A DNA stretch of 38,126 nt from Phaeoceros laevis (Eukaryota > Anthocerotophyta > Anthocerotopsida > Notothyladales), in contig JBNGIQ010009489.1 in assembly GCA_049999765.1 (NCBI GenBank), forward strand, positions 237,695 through 275,820, read 5' to 3'. Positions 8,691-19,639 of this stretch are shown here, in pieces. Numbering within the stretch: position 1 is the stretch's first letter; every line of letters begins with the position of its first letter. Below the pieces are notes generated by a model. That model saw only the letters and a program-made list of their open reading frames with translations. It did no database searches and had not been told where the DNA came from. The position numbers were made by a program, and so were the translations under genes.

Positions 8691-11600
8691 TTACATCCAT
8701 GAAGGCCAAGATTGGCACACAAATGTGTTCCTGTAGGAAATGATAAGGTAGCCAACCGTCAATGACGCCTCAGATCCAGGTATTAGCTCTGTAACATGCC
8801 CTCCCCCTACAGTTGTGAATGATGTTACGTGCTGGAGATTCATGAGACACGTTTTGCTCTTAGCTGGATGGAAGTATGTCTGTTGCACATCTTTTTTCTT
8901 GTCGCAAACTTCGTCCCTAGGTGCTTCTTCATCCAAAGCCCATTCACCCTCAAGCTCCTGATACTGATCACGTTGAGCTGACAATGCTCAGGTCAGAACA
9001 AAGTTAGAGTTGCAACAAAGTCAGAGTTGAGCCAAGCCACCGCAACAGTCTGAAAGCCCCAGCGTTACTGGACTATGTACCATCAAAGAACGGAAGAGCA
9101 GCATCCACAGCCCCTGAAAGAGCTGCTAGCATGGAAGTGGAGATGCCTGGGTCCACAACAAAAATTGACAGAAGCTGCACCTTACCATGGCCACCTAATG
9201 CTAAAAGGGCTCCAGTTTGAGCCTTTTTTATCAAAGTCCTATTCCGCACAACACTTGTCAAATAGAAGGCAAAGTATAGGGATGACAAACTACTTCCAAA
9301 AATCACCGCATGATGTGCTTAATCATTACACACCTATCGGTGTCCTGACGCAGAATTGAAGGTGCGTAGGCTTCTTCTGCTAGTGTTTGGGTTGTGTCAA
9401 ACGAAAAGGCATCAGGCAACTTGACGAGACAAAGTGAGTAGCAAGGAAGTTCAACGGTTTGTTGTCCCACCAACCGCAGCTTGTATTCAGATTCTTCCTC
9501 GGCTGCCAGTAGACCTGGTCACATACACTCCCTTCCAAGAAGATACAGGAATTGCAGATTGCAGTTGGTATACTTAGGGCTTACAGATTCTAGAGAAAGT
9601 AAGATCAAACAGGAAGAGATGTCCCATGGCATGCTTTGATCTCTCACATATGAGAGCTATATACTCCTTCCATACAACATCCTGGCAAAGTTTAATGACG
9701 AAAAATGAATTCTGCAAAAATCTGGATGGTAAAGAATAATTCTGTTTGTTGGATAACTTCTTTTGCACGTTAAACTAAGACGCCTTTGACCTTCTGAAGT
9801 TTGCATAGATGCCAGTCAAGTGTCCACTAGACGATGCGATTAGGTTCTAACGGGTGTAGTTAAATACCTCACTTCTCAAACAAGGCAAATTCACCACCTT
9901 CAAGACAACTGGATGAAAATTGCCCAACTTCAAAGTAAACACCTGAGATCCAAAGTCCGGCTTTAAAACACTGGCAGAGTTTTTCAGGATTGTGGCGCAC
10001 CTGGTGGCACTACCTGCCTCAGCAGCCTGTACATGTGAACACTCACAGATTCCAATCACCTGACACATGGAAAGAACTTGGATAACAGCCAGGTTCCATG
10101 CACCCGTTTCCTCCTGCGTATGAACCAGCACAAAACAAGCAGTTTTGATACTTTGAACAATTGGCTGCAAGCATGAATTATGGTCAGATAAGGTGGCACA
10201 CCATGCAACTAGTAAGAGCACAAGTGCTGGTGGAGTGGTAGGCCAGGTCTCCGGGACAACCAGGCAACGGGACAGAACTCCACCTGGCACACCAAATGCA
10301 GCTTCACAACAAACAGAGATTGGGCGGTCTACTTCTGTAGGTGTATTTCATTCCCCAGTTCTCGCATTACTTTCCTGCCTAGTAGACCCCATACAAACGG
10401 GAAGCATTAAGACCCATATAAGATTTCGTCGTTTTCACCACCTACCTAAGAGACACAGACATGTCAAGGTGGCCAAATAAAAGTTGTCCCTTGCTCAGGC
10501 ACACCATACTGCTAGGATAATCAGCCACCTGAACCCTGCAGGTCAAAAGCAACACAACCGATGATTGATGCATGAAGAGGCTTTTACATCAAATCAGTAG
10601 AAGACGAACTAAGCAACTTGCCTGGTTGAATATAGACAAGCAGAATTGAGCCCGTGCACAGACACTGCCTGAAGATATTGGCTGTCATCAGGTAATACGA
10701 CTGCCAGCACAGCGTTGCTCTGAACAAGAAGACATTCTGCCTGGTCCCTGCCTCCTTGTTGGCAAACTGTTTTACGACTTTGGAACGTTCCAAATTCAAT
10801 CCGCACTTCACTTTCTCCAACCTTCAGTTTCTGCCCGCTATTGGTAGACCAGTCAGAGCGAGTTCGGTTATGAGGTAATTTGCCTGCCTGCTTACGTATC
10901 AAGTTCTTAGGATCCTGCTCCTGGTTTGTGATCCGAACAGCTGCATTGCACATTAGCTTGTAACAAAGAAGGTACCCATCAGCAGTTCCTGCACATAAAA
11001 AGTTCTGGCCCCTAAACGCGGCCCCAGAAACTGAGCGTATTGGTCCTCCATCAGTAAAAATACAGGATAGATCCTCCTAAAACGTACAAATGGCAGATTA
11101 GTACAAGGGGATAATTTCATATGCTGTCGAATGAGTACTCTCAGTTCAAAACAGTGTGATGGTACACGTAGCCCATCAAGGCTGCCAAAGAAACTTACCA
11201 ATTGCGGCCACGATAATATAATCAAACTGTTGCTTATCCACAGACCCAATATCACAACAACCGAGGGGTGTACGTTGGGAGAATCTCCAACATCCAAGAT
11301 TGACAGAGCAGAGACCTACAAATGTGTTGACACACCTTAGAGTGTCAATGTGACAAATGCAACCTGTCCATAAACCAGAGATACCACCACACCATCTAAT
11401 TTGCCTATTACATGCAAAACTCAGAGTCCACCTGATGAAGCCTATTACTCGTAGCAGTGGTGCGAGGCATTCCTCCTGTCCTGTTCAGCTGCACAGCATA
11501 TAAAATATGTCCTTTGGCCAAGACTGCCCCATCCACTGCCAGTGCTGCATGACTCAAGTCATTTCCCCTCGGTAGAAGCTCCTCCTTCCTAACTGGCGGT

Positions 11601-14600
11601 GTCCATTCAACTTTAAACACTCTCCGTCCAGAGATACTCAAAACTATCAGCGAACTTCGAGTTACCTGCACCATCAAAGGTACTGAAGACAAAATCAAGA
11701 GAAAGGACCTATAGCCTCTCCACCCATGTTGCTCTGGATCAGACCTGAACAAGCATTCCACCAGGATACATGGCGATCGCTAAAGTGCACTGCTGTCTGT
11801 CCAAAGCATCGATGATGACATGAGATGCTTCGGAGGAGTGCAGTGCTACAACGGTGCTGAAATTCTGGATCCCAAGACAAGCGGGGTGTTAGGACCTAGT
11901 GCAAGCTACTACTGATGTGTGCATGCACCTTCTTTGGGTCAGACGACATTTACACAAGCTGAATTTTCAAAATGCTTACCTGATCTGGATAGGAAAGCAA
12001 GATGTGCGTATCATACTGCAACTCCCACTGAGCCTTGAATGGCCATAGCAGTGGCAGCCCACGTATCTGTACAAGCAAAAGCATAATATTGTATGTCAAG
12101 GAACTTGTGCATAATTCCCTTTCTTTGACAAAAAGCAGGGTGTCAAACAAGTTCGGTATTGAGCTTCTATATAACCTGGAAATCCACATCAACATCGAGA
12201 CAGAAAACCACTGCTAGGTCCCCCCTGCAAAAAACTTACTCTACATGTCATTCTGGCGAGTAGAGTATAAATACCGTACAGAGAGATCGTCCTAAACTTG
12301 CAACTCAATCAGGATGTTATGAAGGACTGCATAACATCTTCTTGCCTTTTAAGTGTTGCAGCTGTTGGTGTAGCACCACAAACTGCTAGAAGACTGTGCT
12401 CCCCTTCAGAGCCCCGAATTCTGACACAAAGTGCATCTTTGACAGGTGCTATGGTTTCAAAAGATGAGCTTTTCACATATAGCTTCTCTGCAGTCCAGCT
12501 TATGATGGTTACCAAGAGAGTGCTTCCTGGTGCATGTTCACTACATGCAGGCACGTCTCTCTTTTCTGGTGACATGTTCGGTGGAAGAGGTGATTCACTG
12601 GAATGAGGTGATATTCCCGTGTGGCAGCGAAGAACAAAAAAATCAGATTTGCTAAGAGTGTCGCCAAGGTACAAGATTCGCGATTTGTTTCCACCATGTA
12701 GTTCGTTACACCCCACGTCAACATTCGGAGGTGAGGATTGTACAACCTTGATTATCTGTAATGTCAATTGTACAAAAACGCACTATTACCTTAGGGTTTA
12801 GCTCTTCACAAACGTCACCTGCTCAGTCGTGTTTTAGGACACAAACCACTAAATCAAACCAGCCAGAATTGCAAGAGAAAGACAAGATCTAGTTGTCTAG
12901 CAGCAGCTTGCTAAACCCTTGGAAGCAAAGTTGAGGTTTCAACAGAGTGATAAGCAAAACAACCCTTGTAGGTGATTCTGTCGTATCTAAAATAAGCCTC
13001 TGCTTCTGGACATTGGTCCACTCACTCAGGTCCATTATAAGCAAGGCACCGGAGCTGTCACCTACAATCTTGCATACAACATTGCTGTCAGGTAGCTCTA
13101 AAGAGACCTAATGGCCAATATTCTCACATTGAGGTTCTTATTAGGACATGTTGTCATACCAAGCAGTGATTACTCAATACACCATAGCAAGTCGGCAAGC
13201 CCTTCAGGCCTATACCAACTGAGCTACGACGACCACTTGATTCAATAAACAAGAGGCTTAAACTGGATATAAGCAAAACGCCCAAGCCTGGCTCCACTCC
13301 GCAGTCCACAGGAGCCTCAGTTGCCTGGCCCATTATAAGTGATGCCTCCCTGTCTTGATACGACCAAGGCAGCACAAAACTTGTTGTGGGGTGCAGGTTA
13401 CTGGCAGAGAGAAATGTCCAATTGTTATTGAGTTGGAAGTCCTTATTACTTACAGAGGTGCTAGTTATTGCAGGTACTGCAGTGCAGCAGAACAACAGAG
13501 CCTTGCCTCATCTTCCATGGACCTTGCTGAAGTTCCTTAGCTATCAGGTCCAGAGCAAAGCATTGGACTGATAGAGCTTGGTGACTGCATCCTGAACAAG
13601 AAGAATACCTACGGGGTCAAGTTCTGCTTCCCATTCTTAAATCCCATGACCGTTTACCGGTTTGTCTCAGGTCACTAAGCGTTGTTATTTGGAACGTCCA
13701 GTTATTTCCAAATACTTTTTGTAGTTACAAACCTGTGGATGACGAAAACAGTCCTGTCTGATCAGTCGATAGAACTGCCAACAAAGGGCGGCCCTTAATG
13801 TCTAGAACTCTCTCGAGCAGCCCGGTATTGTTGGTAACAGCTCCAAGGAAAGTCACAGACAAAACAAGATGGCCACTTCCCTGCACCTAAACACGATGAA
13901 TTTGAGTGGCTTTGTTCACAAAGATTTCCCTGGAAAACCCACGTCATGCCCAGAACTTCAAATACCGCAGTGTTGGAGCAAATAGTTGTTGAGTTGTACT
14001 CTTTCAACTCCAATAAGTCAAGGTTCACCATTAAGTTGAGTGCAAAAGTACTGTCTTTCAGCCCTCGAGCATGGGTTTCAAAAACCGTTGCAGACTTTGC
14101 TGGACTTGACCACTCAACAACCACCACTTCAAGGGAAGCTGTATCAACGGAAAGACCAACTAAAGTGATACCTTGCAGCTGCATATGAGAGGTTGAATGT
14201 TACATTAAATCAAATAGATAAGTCAAGAGTATTCTATACGCATGCAAGTCTTAACAGAGGGTCTACCTTGTCGTTTCTTTTCTGGTTGTCAGAAACTCTT
14301 TCTGTTGTAGAATAATAACATGTTGCAGCGTCTTTGAGAAGTAACAAAGGAGAAGACAAAATATGATTTATATGCATTTGGAATAGTTCACTATTCTCAT
14401 TATGAACCTGAACTGGAGAACAACTTTCCCTGAAACCCAGCATGCCATCCCATTCAAGGACGCACAGTCTTCTATGACGATCCATGATCTGCGGCATCAA
14501 AACCTAATGAACCTTCCCAAGTAAAACATAGCTCTCAATCCACAAGAGTGGCTTTTGTCACACAAGGCATCACACTTCTGGTGGGGCCCTACCAAAAGCC

Positions 14601-14973
14601 TGTCAAGATGCAACGACGAAGAGCTTCCAACCAGAGAACAGCGTTCCTGTTTTTTGAATTGTGATGGGACTTGTAATAGAACACAATCAACAACACCAAA
14701 CTGCACGCTTGTGGCTAGTATCAGCGATTGCTGGACATCGTTTATCTCCCATACTTCAACCATGTCCTGAATAAACACGATATGATGATGTTACAAATGA
14801 TCAAGTGATCTAAGCAGAGACAACCGAAAATGCCCGTCTAGCCTACAAAAATTTCATGCATGTTTTACAACCTTTTTAAACATCACAAATTGCAAAATGC
14901 TGCTATTGGTTACGTGCCCCGTCGTCACAGCAGTGACAATGTTGGCTGGCTGCAGCTCCTGGTACCCCAGCAT
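8691..14973 (-). CDS. DDB1/CPSF-A superfamily beta-propeller protein, many exons
   Basis: The start ATG is at 14973 (MLGYQELQPANIVTAV). Fifteen exons join in phase: 14872-14973, 14593-14766, 14267-14488, 13966-14178, 13733-13886, 13507-13591, 13160-13400, 12964-13107, 12336-12755, 11980-12066, 11745-11864, 11432-11665, 11199-11315, 10622-11076 and 10446-10535. The product follows DDB1 block by block: RRLCVLEWD, TLVGLSVD, RVLDIKGRPLLAVL, GPWKMSNLHPTTSFVLP, GDSSGALLIMDL, GLPLLWPFKAQW, LVQVTRSSLIVLSISGRR, VVVILGLWISNSLIIL and NFLCAGTADGYLLCYK. Such proteins are three-propeller scaffolds in ubiquitin ligases (DDB1), splicing (SF3B3) or mRNA 3' processing (CPSF1). Sequence drift and details such as the GATPTAATLKR block suggest the less-studied plant DDB1-like paralog rather than DDB1 itself. 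Exons below 10446 are less certain, with candidates at 10060-10164, 9850-10010, 9075-9230 and 8700-8960. Confidence 0.8.
10536..10621 (-). other. Second GC-AG intron in the beta-propeller gene
   Basis: The donor is CAG|GCAAGT at 10622/10621, a perfect GC-AG consensus, and the acceptor is CTGCAG at 10536. The phase 2 join gives LYSTRVQVADYPSSMVCLS, consistent with the family's YPxS(L/M)xL block. Confidence 0.7.
13401..13506 (-). other. GC-AG intron in the beta-propeller gene
   Basis: The intron starts GCAAGG at 13506 after an exon ending ATGAG and finishes CTGCCAG. It joins phase 2 to phase 2, giving GPWKMSNLHPTTSFVLP, which aligns without gaps to the DDB1 segment beginning GPWK. No GT donor at this place gives an equally good join. 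Confidence 0.7.
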
Positions 14974-15192
14974 CTCAGACAATCCTTGTGGTCTTCAGTT
15001 GAGTTGTTCTCCACCGCAGGAGCTAGTCAGAAGTACACCACATCAGATACACAATGCGGGGTTATACTAGCGATAGGGAAGAAAACTTGTACAAGCACAT
15101 TCTAACCCCTATATGCTCAAATTCATCACGGAGTGATGCACACCCATCTCAGATCATATGGGGTCTGTCAGATTTCAAGACATTGAAGAATC

Positions 15193-16205
15193 CTAGACAT
15201 CTATAAAGTCTTTCGTTGGATCATCAAAGTGAACCTTGAAGTTCCTGCTCCTATAAACTCCTTGCTCCTCTGCAGCCAATTGCTGTGTAACATTATACTT
15301 TCGTTTTCTCTTCTCGGACATCGATATCCTCTTTCAAAAGACCTTCCTTCAGCTTCTTCATGTCCGTACTATGTCATCAGGCGCTTCGGTACCCCATGTT
15401 GCAGGAATGTTCTCGTCCTTCACTACAAGCTCCTCCTGGACAACCTCCTTAATTGCCATATTGGACTGCATTAATTCTGCAGAAACCTCAGCAGCTTCAA
15501 TCCCTGCCTGCCCAGTACAGTAGCTGTTGCGAATGAACTCTTTGCGGGATCCATCTTTTCGCGAAATCCATCTGCTTACTCTCGTCAACCTTCGCCTCGT
15601 CAACCTCAATATCCTCGTCGCTAGCGCTCAGCGACGAGCCCGTCCTTGGCTTCCTTTTCTCCAGCTTCTTCAATTGCTGTTCCTTCTGGTACTTCCTCCT
15701 AGCTTCGTCTCTAGTCCTGTACTAGTCAATAACGTGTGCGTCGGTAGCGCATCATAACCATTCCAACGGTCACGTTTCCCATCATAATCCAGCTCAAACG
15801 ACTCCACCTTCTCATCAGGAGCGATGTGCTTGTTTAACCACTTAGCCCCAAGCTTCCGAGGCGTTTCCATACACGTCTTGGTGTCGTGGGTCATAGCTCC
15901 ACAATTTGTGCAAGCTCCTTTCCTGTACTTGGTGGCCTGGAAGATCTTCCCCACGAGGTCATGAGTACCAGTTTTGCTGTAATTGGGATCCGACTTCCAC
16001 TTCCTCTGATGCTTCAAACTCGGCCGTTCAGGATTCAAAAACCAGGGGGCAGAGGACATATAGTGCAGGATTGTGCGGACTGAGCTCCTTTCCATCTTCA
16101 TCGAGCTCCGCAGTAGCAAGCCGGCCTTTCCGAGCCTCTTCCAACTCCAACTGCTTCCTGTGATCAATCCTCCCGAGACTTGAAGGCAGCCGAAGCGGTG
16201 GCCAT
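15193..16205 (-). pseudogene. SLU7: SLU7 pre-mRNA splicing factor pseudogene, internally deleted
   Basis: SLU7 is a CCHC zinc-knuckle protein of the second splicing step. The copy begins at an ATG at 16205 (MATASAAFKSRED) and includes LEEARK and ELDEDGKELSPH, then SSAPWFLNPERPSLKHQRKW, the knuckle CTNCGAMTHDTKTC and FELDYDGKRDRWNGYD. It continues with EVDEAKVDESKQMDFAK and jumps directly to FIRNSYCTGQAGIEAAE, ATWGTEAPDD and the tail RKRKYNV...DDPTKDF, ending at 15193. Roughly 240 residues of the normal middle are missing. There are at least four frame breaks: a 4-base insertion near 16163, one base near 16060, the deletion junction near 15560, and one near 15300. No intron-like interruption is visible, which suggests a retrocopy, although I see no clear poly(A) tract. 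It lies 220 bases upstream of the beta-propeller gene, same strand. Confidence 0.88.
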
Positions 16206-16759
16206 GTTTGCAGCAGACTGCTCCTTGGTGCTCGACTCTATGATTACCCTAGCCCTTCCCTCAGCACCCCTGGCTAAGTATTATCCGCACACACAGACCG
16301 ACTGTACGTATATATATACCTGACACAGGCCGAAACTCCTTGGTCCTCGTCGATGATGCAATTCCTACTGCATCCCCTCGGCCAACCAGTCCAGGCGCTA
16401 GCAAATTCGCCGGCACTCGCACGGCAGGTGAGGCTGTCAAACAACCGACCACATATACTTGCACCTGTTTTTTAGCCACGGAAGCGAGGCAAGACGGAAG
16501 TTAACAGTCAGGGAGCACTTGCTGCAAGTGTGGCAAATCGCCATTGAGCCATACTCGGATTCCTGGGGAGGCGATTCGCAAAGTTCTCTGGACGACGAGA
16601 AGGATAAATGAGATTCAGGCGAGGACGTTCCTCGAGGTTTACGGGAGTAAAACAGATTTCTCTCGTAGATTGTCGGTTGCGCTGCTTGAACTCATGTGCC
16701 ATCAAGATTTAGTGCAGCGTGTTCGCAACGCAACAATTTGGCGCTCATTCTGATATCAA
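16206..16759. other. No supported gene
   Basis: Short open frames exist on both strands, but none shows a recognisable motif or plausible splice context. A run of TA dinucleotides lies near 16308-16318. Confidence 0.5.
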
Positions 16760-17004
16760 CATGTCCATAGTGGAAGGCCTTGTGATTACTCTTTTTGGCA
16801 AGAACTCTCACCCTCAAACACTGGAAAAGAGTTTCTAGTCGGCGACACTGTACTACTCACTGAGCTTGCTAACAAACGTACAAGAGTAAATGAGTTTAAG
16901 TACATATTTTTCTACCTTGTTTGATATGGTATACTCTTGTTGATATTCTATATTCTATCTTTTTATGTTTTCTCCGTCATATATTTGCTTGTATTATTTG
17001 GCTT

Positions 17005-17241
17005 TGGCTTTAGCCAAATCCTTACAATTGATTCATTTAGGATTGATTGCATTTACGAATCATGGCCTGATCCATGATTAGCCTAAATTTTATCATAGTC
17101 CATACAAAATGAGTAACAAACAAATGATGTATGTACCATTTATTGTTACTCATTTTATATCTGACTATGGTAAAGTTTAGGGTACACGGGGATTAACATT
17201 GGTTCGCAAATAAATCAATGTGACGGATTTGGCTAAAGCCA
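17005..17241. mobile_element. MITE-like foldback element, about 237 bp
   Basis: The terminal inverted repeats are TGGCTTTAGCCAAATCC at the left (17005-17021) and its complement GGATTTGGCTAAAGCCA at the right (17225-17241). Inner segments also pair: TTTATCATAGTC with GACTATGGTAAA, and GAGTAACAA with TTGTTACTC, so nearly the whole unit folds into one long imperfect hairpin. It is AT-rich and has no ORF. I could not identify a clear target-site duplication, so the superfamily is not assigned. Confidence 0.75.
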
Positions 17242-17408
17242 TCAAAATAGAAGTACATATATACATTTAATAGACAAGTATATAAATTATTGGCAATTTA
17301 ATTATTTTTCTGAATAAGTATATCCACTTTGAACTTCTTGATGGGATATATGTTTGTCATTTTCATACTTGTAAACTTCATAACAGAGTACAGTAGATAT
17401 AATCCAAA

Positions 17409-17726
17409 ATTAATACGGTTATCCATACCAAAGTGATCTTCCACCTTGTTTTATATGTGATAAATTGTATTTTTTATGTTTCTAATAGGTTTTTTAGATT
17501 TAATAGGTTCTTTAGGTTTCTTTGAAAAGTATGACAGTATGCATACATCTCTTAAATGGTCCAAGGAATTAATATGGTTATCCATACCAAAGTGATCTTC
17601 CACCTTGTTTTACATGATAAATTATATTTTTTTATGTTCGTAATAGGTTCTTTAAGATTAATAGGTTCTGCAGGTTTCTTTGAAAAGTATTACTCATACA
17701 TCTCTTAAATAGTCCAAGGACTTCTG
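17409..17726. repeat. Tandem duplication, period 159 bp, two copies
   Basis: The unit beginning ATTAATACGGTTATCCATAC at 17409 recurs at 17568 with a few substitutions and small indels. Both copies contain the same GTGATCTTCCACCTTGTTTT segment and end with CATCTCTTAAAT and AGTCCAAGGA-like sequence. Non-coding. Confidence 0.85.
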
Positions 17727-18226
17727 GTGGCTTCTACCTCTATACTTTGGATTTGCCTTCTAGCAGTATCTAGAAAGGAAGTGCAATAATAGGATTGCGT
17801 ATTGATGGTATTTCGGGACAACTTGTATCCGTTTTTTGGTGATGCCTACCTACATGCACTCTCTAGTACTTGAAACGTGGGACTTCACATGCATAACAAG
17901 TACTATGATTTCTATCTATTGAATTATAGTTTTTACTCTTCTAATTATCACTCTTACCCAACTATTATAGCCATTGAGGTCACCAAGTAGCACTAAATAG
18001 TAAATACCAAATATACTCTGGTGCATAATCTCATAAAAAACACCGCTAGGAGTTCTGGTGACTGCCACCCTACAAAAATAATTATGAGTTTGTAGTGTAT
18101 ATGAAGTTGTAATAACCCAACACTACTAGAAACGTGTCCAGGGTTATGTAACCAGGTGAATGAGGTTATTAGAAGAAGTAACAAATGAATGAATGAATTA
18201 AAGTGTACTCCCGTCCAAAATCCTTA

Positions 18227-19096
18227 TCATGGCATGCACAAAGGCAACCACCCCGTAATCGTCTCCCTACAATTAGGACATTTTTGGGTCCCCCATGGTC
18301 TCGGTGAGCCGTCAACGAAGAGCCGACCTAAGCATGTCATGCAATAGAGCGCATGCATGCATGGATGCACCATCACGTTCCTCGGGCTGCTCATGCAGAT
18401 CACGCACGACATCGCCTCTTCCCTGGCTGCAGCTTCAATTGAGTCTCTTTCGGCCCTGAGCTCCGCTCTCGCCTCCTCAATGCATCGAGCACCAAAAGCT
18501 TGCGTGTTCGCCTTCTCGCTCGCCACCTGCTCTGCTAAGGCTTTTACTGTCTCGGCGATCAATGTCGCGGTGTTGGCCTTGACTACGGCAAGCTCGGCCT
18601 CCTTCTCCTCTTCCATACGCTTCATATCGAACTGCAATGACTGGATAATTTGGAGGCCTTTGGCCTTGATTTCGGCAAGCTCGGCCTCCTTCTCCTCTTC
18701 CATACGTTTCATATCGAAGCGCAATGACTGGATAATTTGGGCCTCCATCGCCTTCGCATGGAGTAGCTCCTTATGGGGTTGCAATACGCGCGCCGTTTGC
18801 ACCAGTTGGGCCTTGCTCCTCTCCTCTTGTAGTCTCTCCAATTCGGATTCCAATGTCCTTATCGTGTCTGTTAGCACCAGATTCTCCTCAGTAAGCAGCA
18901 AGCACCGCACCATGCTCTTGTCCTGGTCCGCGCTACCTGTGTGGCACAGGCCGAGTTCGGAGGCCGTGGGTAAGATCGTCTTGGGCTCATCCACGTAGAG
19001 CTTCCTCTCGGCCATGAGGGCGTTCCAGTCCCGCTGAGGTACGGTAGCCTTCCTCGTCAAAGTTGGTGATTCTGGTGCAGGGTCCCCTTCCTTCAT
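18227..19096 (-). CDS. Family member C: coiled-coil protein with C-terminal C3HC4 RING, likely E3 ubiquitin ligase
   Basis: This is an uninterrupted 289-codon frame from an ATG at 19096. Residues 1-50 contain DWNALMAERK and DEPKTILPTASELGL, matching the linker of member D (DEPTVISVSPAASELGL), so the unknown N-terminal domain is absent or lies in an unseen upstream exon. Residues 75-225 are coiled coil with a 29-residue tandem duplication (IIQSLRFDMKRMEEEKEAEL, then a near copy). The RING spans residues 231-276: CVIC, 11 residues, C-M-H, three residues, C-M-T-C, 17 residues, CPNC. All eight zinc ligands are present. RING proteins of this kind recruit a ubiquitin-charged E2; the substrate is unknown. 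This and E are the members with an intact RING. Confidence 0.8.
   Translation of the reverse strand: MKEGDPAPESPTLTRKATVPQRDWNALMAERKLYVDEPKTILPTASELGLCHTGSADQDKSMVRCLLLTEENLVLTDTIRTLESELERLQEERSKAQLVQTARVLQPHKELLHAKAMEAQIIQSLRFDMKRMEEEKEAELAEIKAKGLQIIQSLQFDMKRMEEEKEAELAVVKANTATLIAETVKALAEQVASEKANTQAFGARCIEEARAELRAERDSIEAAAREEAMSCVICMSSPRNVMVHPCMHALYCMTCLGRLFVDGSPRPWGTQKCPNCRETITGWLPLCMP
18586..18763 (-). repeat. In-frame 87-bp tandem duplication in the coiled coil of member C
   Basis: Two near-identical 87-bp units encode 29 residues each, in register (for example GCAATGACTGGATAATTTGG at 18634 and 18721). The duplication lengthens the coiled coil by about eight heptad-like turns without breaking the frame. 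Confidence 0.85.
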
Positions 19097-19639
19097 ATAT
19101 CCTCACAATCATGCCGGGACTGCTTGCGATTGACGCCATGATGCCCTTAAGTCTTGGTGCAATTAAGTACGGCTTTCGATTTTTGATGGTTGTGACTTCT
19201 CCTACAAGTGGTAACCTCTCGTTTCAACTTCCCTAGAATCCCAAATTCAGAGAAGTTTGCTGCCCCCAAGCACTTTGCTGAAGGAAGGTTCCGAGACCAG
19301 ATCACCCATTGCCCTGCACTAGAGCAAAAATGGCATGCCTTTACATGACGGATTCAGGGTTTCCGAGGTATGTGATCCTCAGTCCCGAAGTAGAATATTA
19401 TGTTTCCAGTTGTATGGCTGCGGGCTTCTGCTTTAGGCACACGCTTTGGCTCCTAGAGGCCCGATGCTCAGAAACCTTAGAGGGCGTTGTGGCACTTGCT
19501 TGGCCGATTGAGAGGAGTACATGTTGGTGGCTTGGGCGCTGATCAGAGGACTGAAGTAAGTGACGGGGGTGGGAGCACTTGGAGGAGGAGTGGTTCTCCT
19601 CCAAGTCTTAGCCTTTTCAAAGGTTTTGTTCTTCGTTTC

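Larger units (their letters stand above)
16760..18200. other. AT-rich non-coding island
   Basis: Base composition changes sharply here to strongly AT-rich, unlike the near-balanced flanks. There is no coding potential in any frame. The block contains a MITE-like foldback and a 159-bp tandem duplication, annotated separately. It may be an insertion or a nested set of non-autonomous elements between the SLU7 pseudogene and the RING gene. Confidence 0.65.

Noticed and set aside
18357-18998. 213-codon plus-strand Ser-rich frame
   Set aside because: Antisense shadow of the coiled coil of RING member C.
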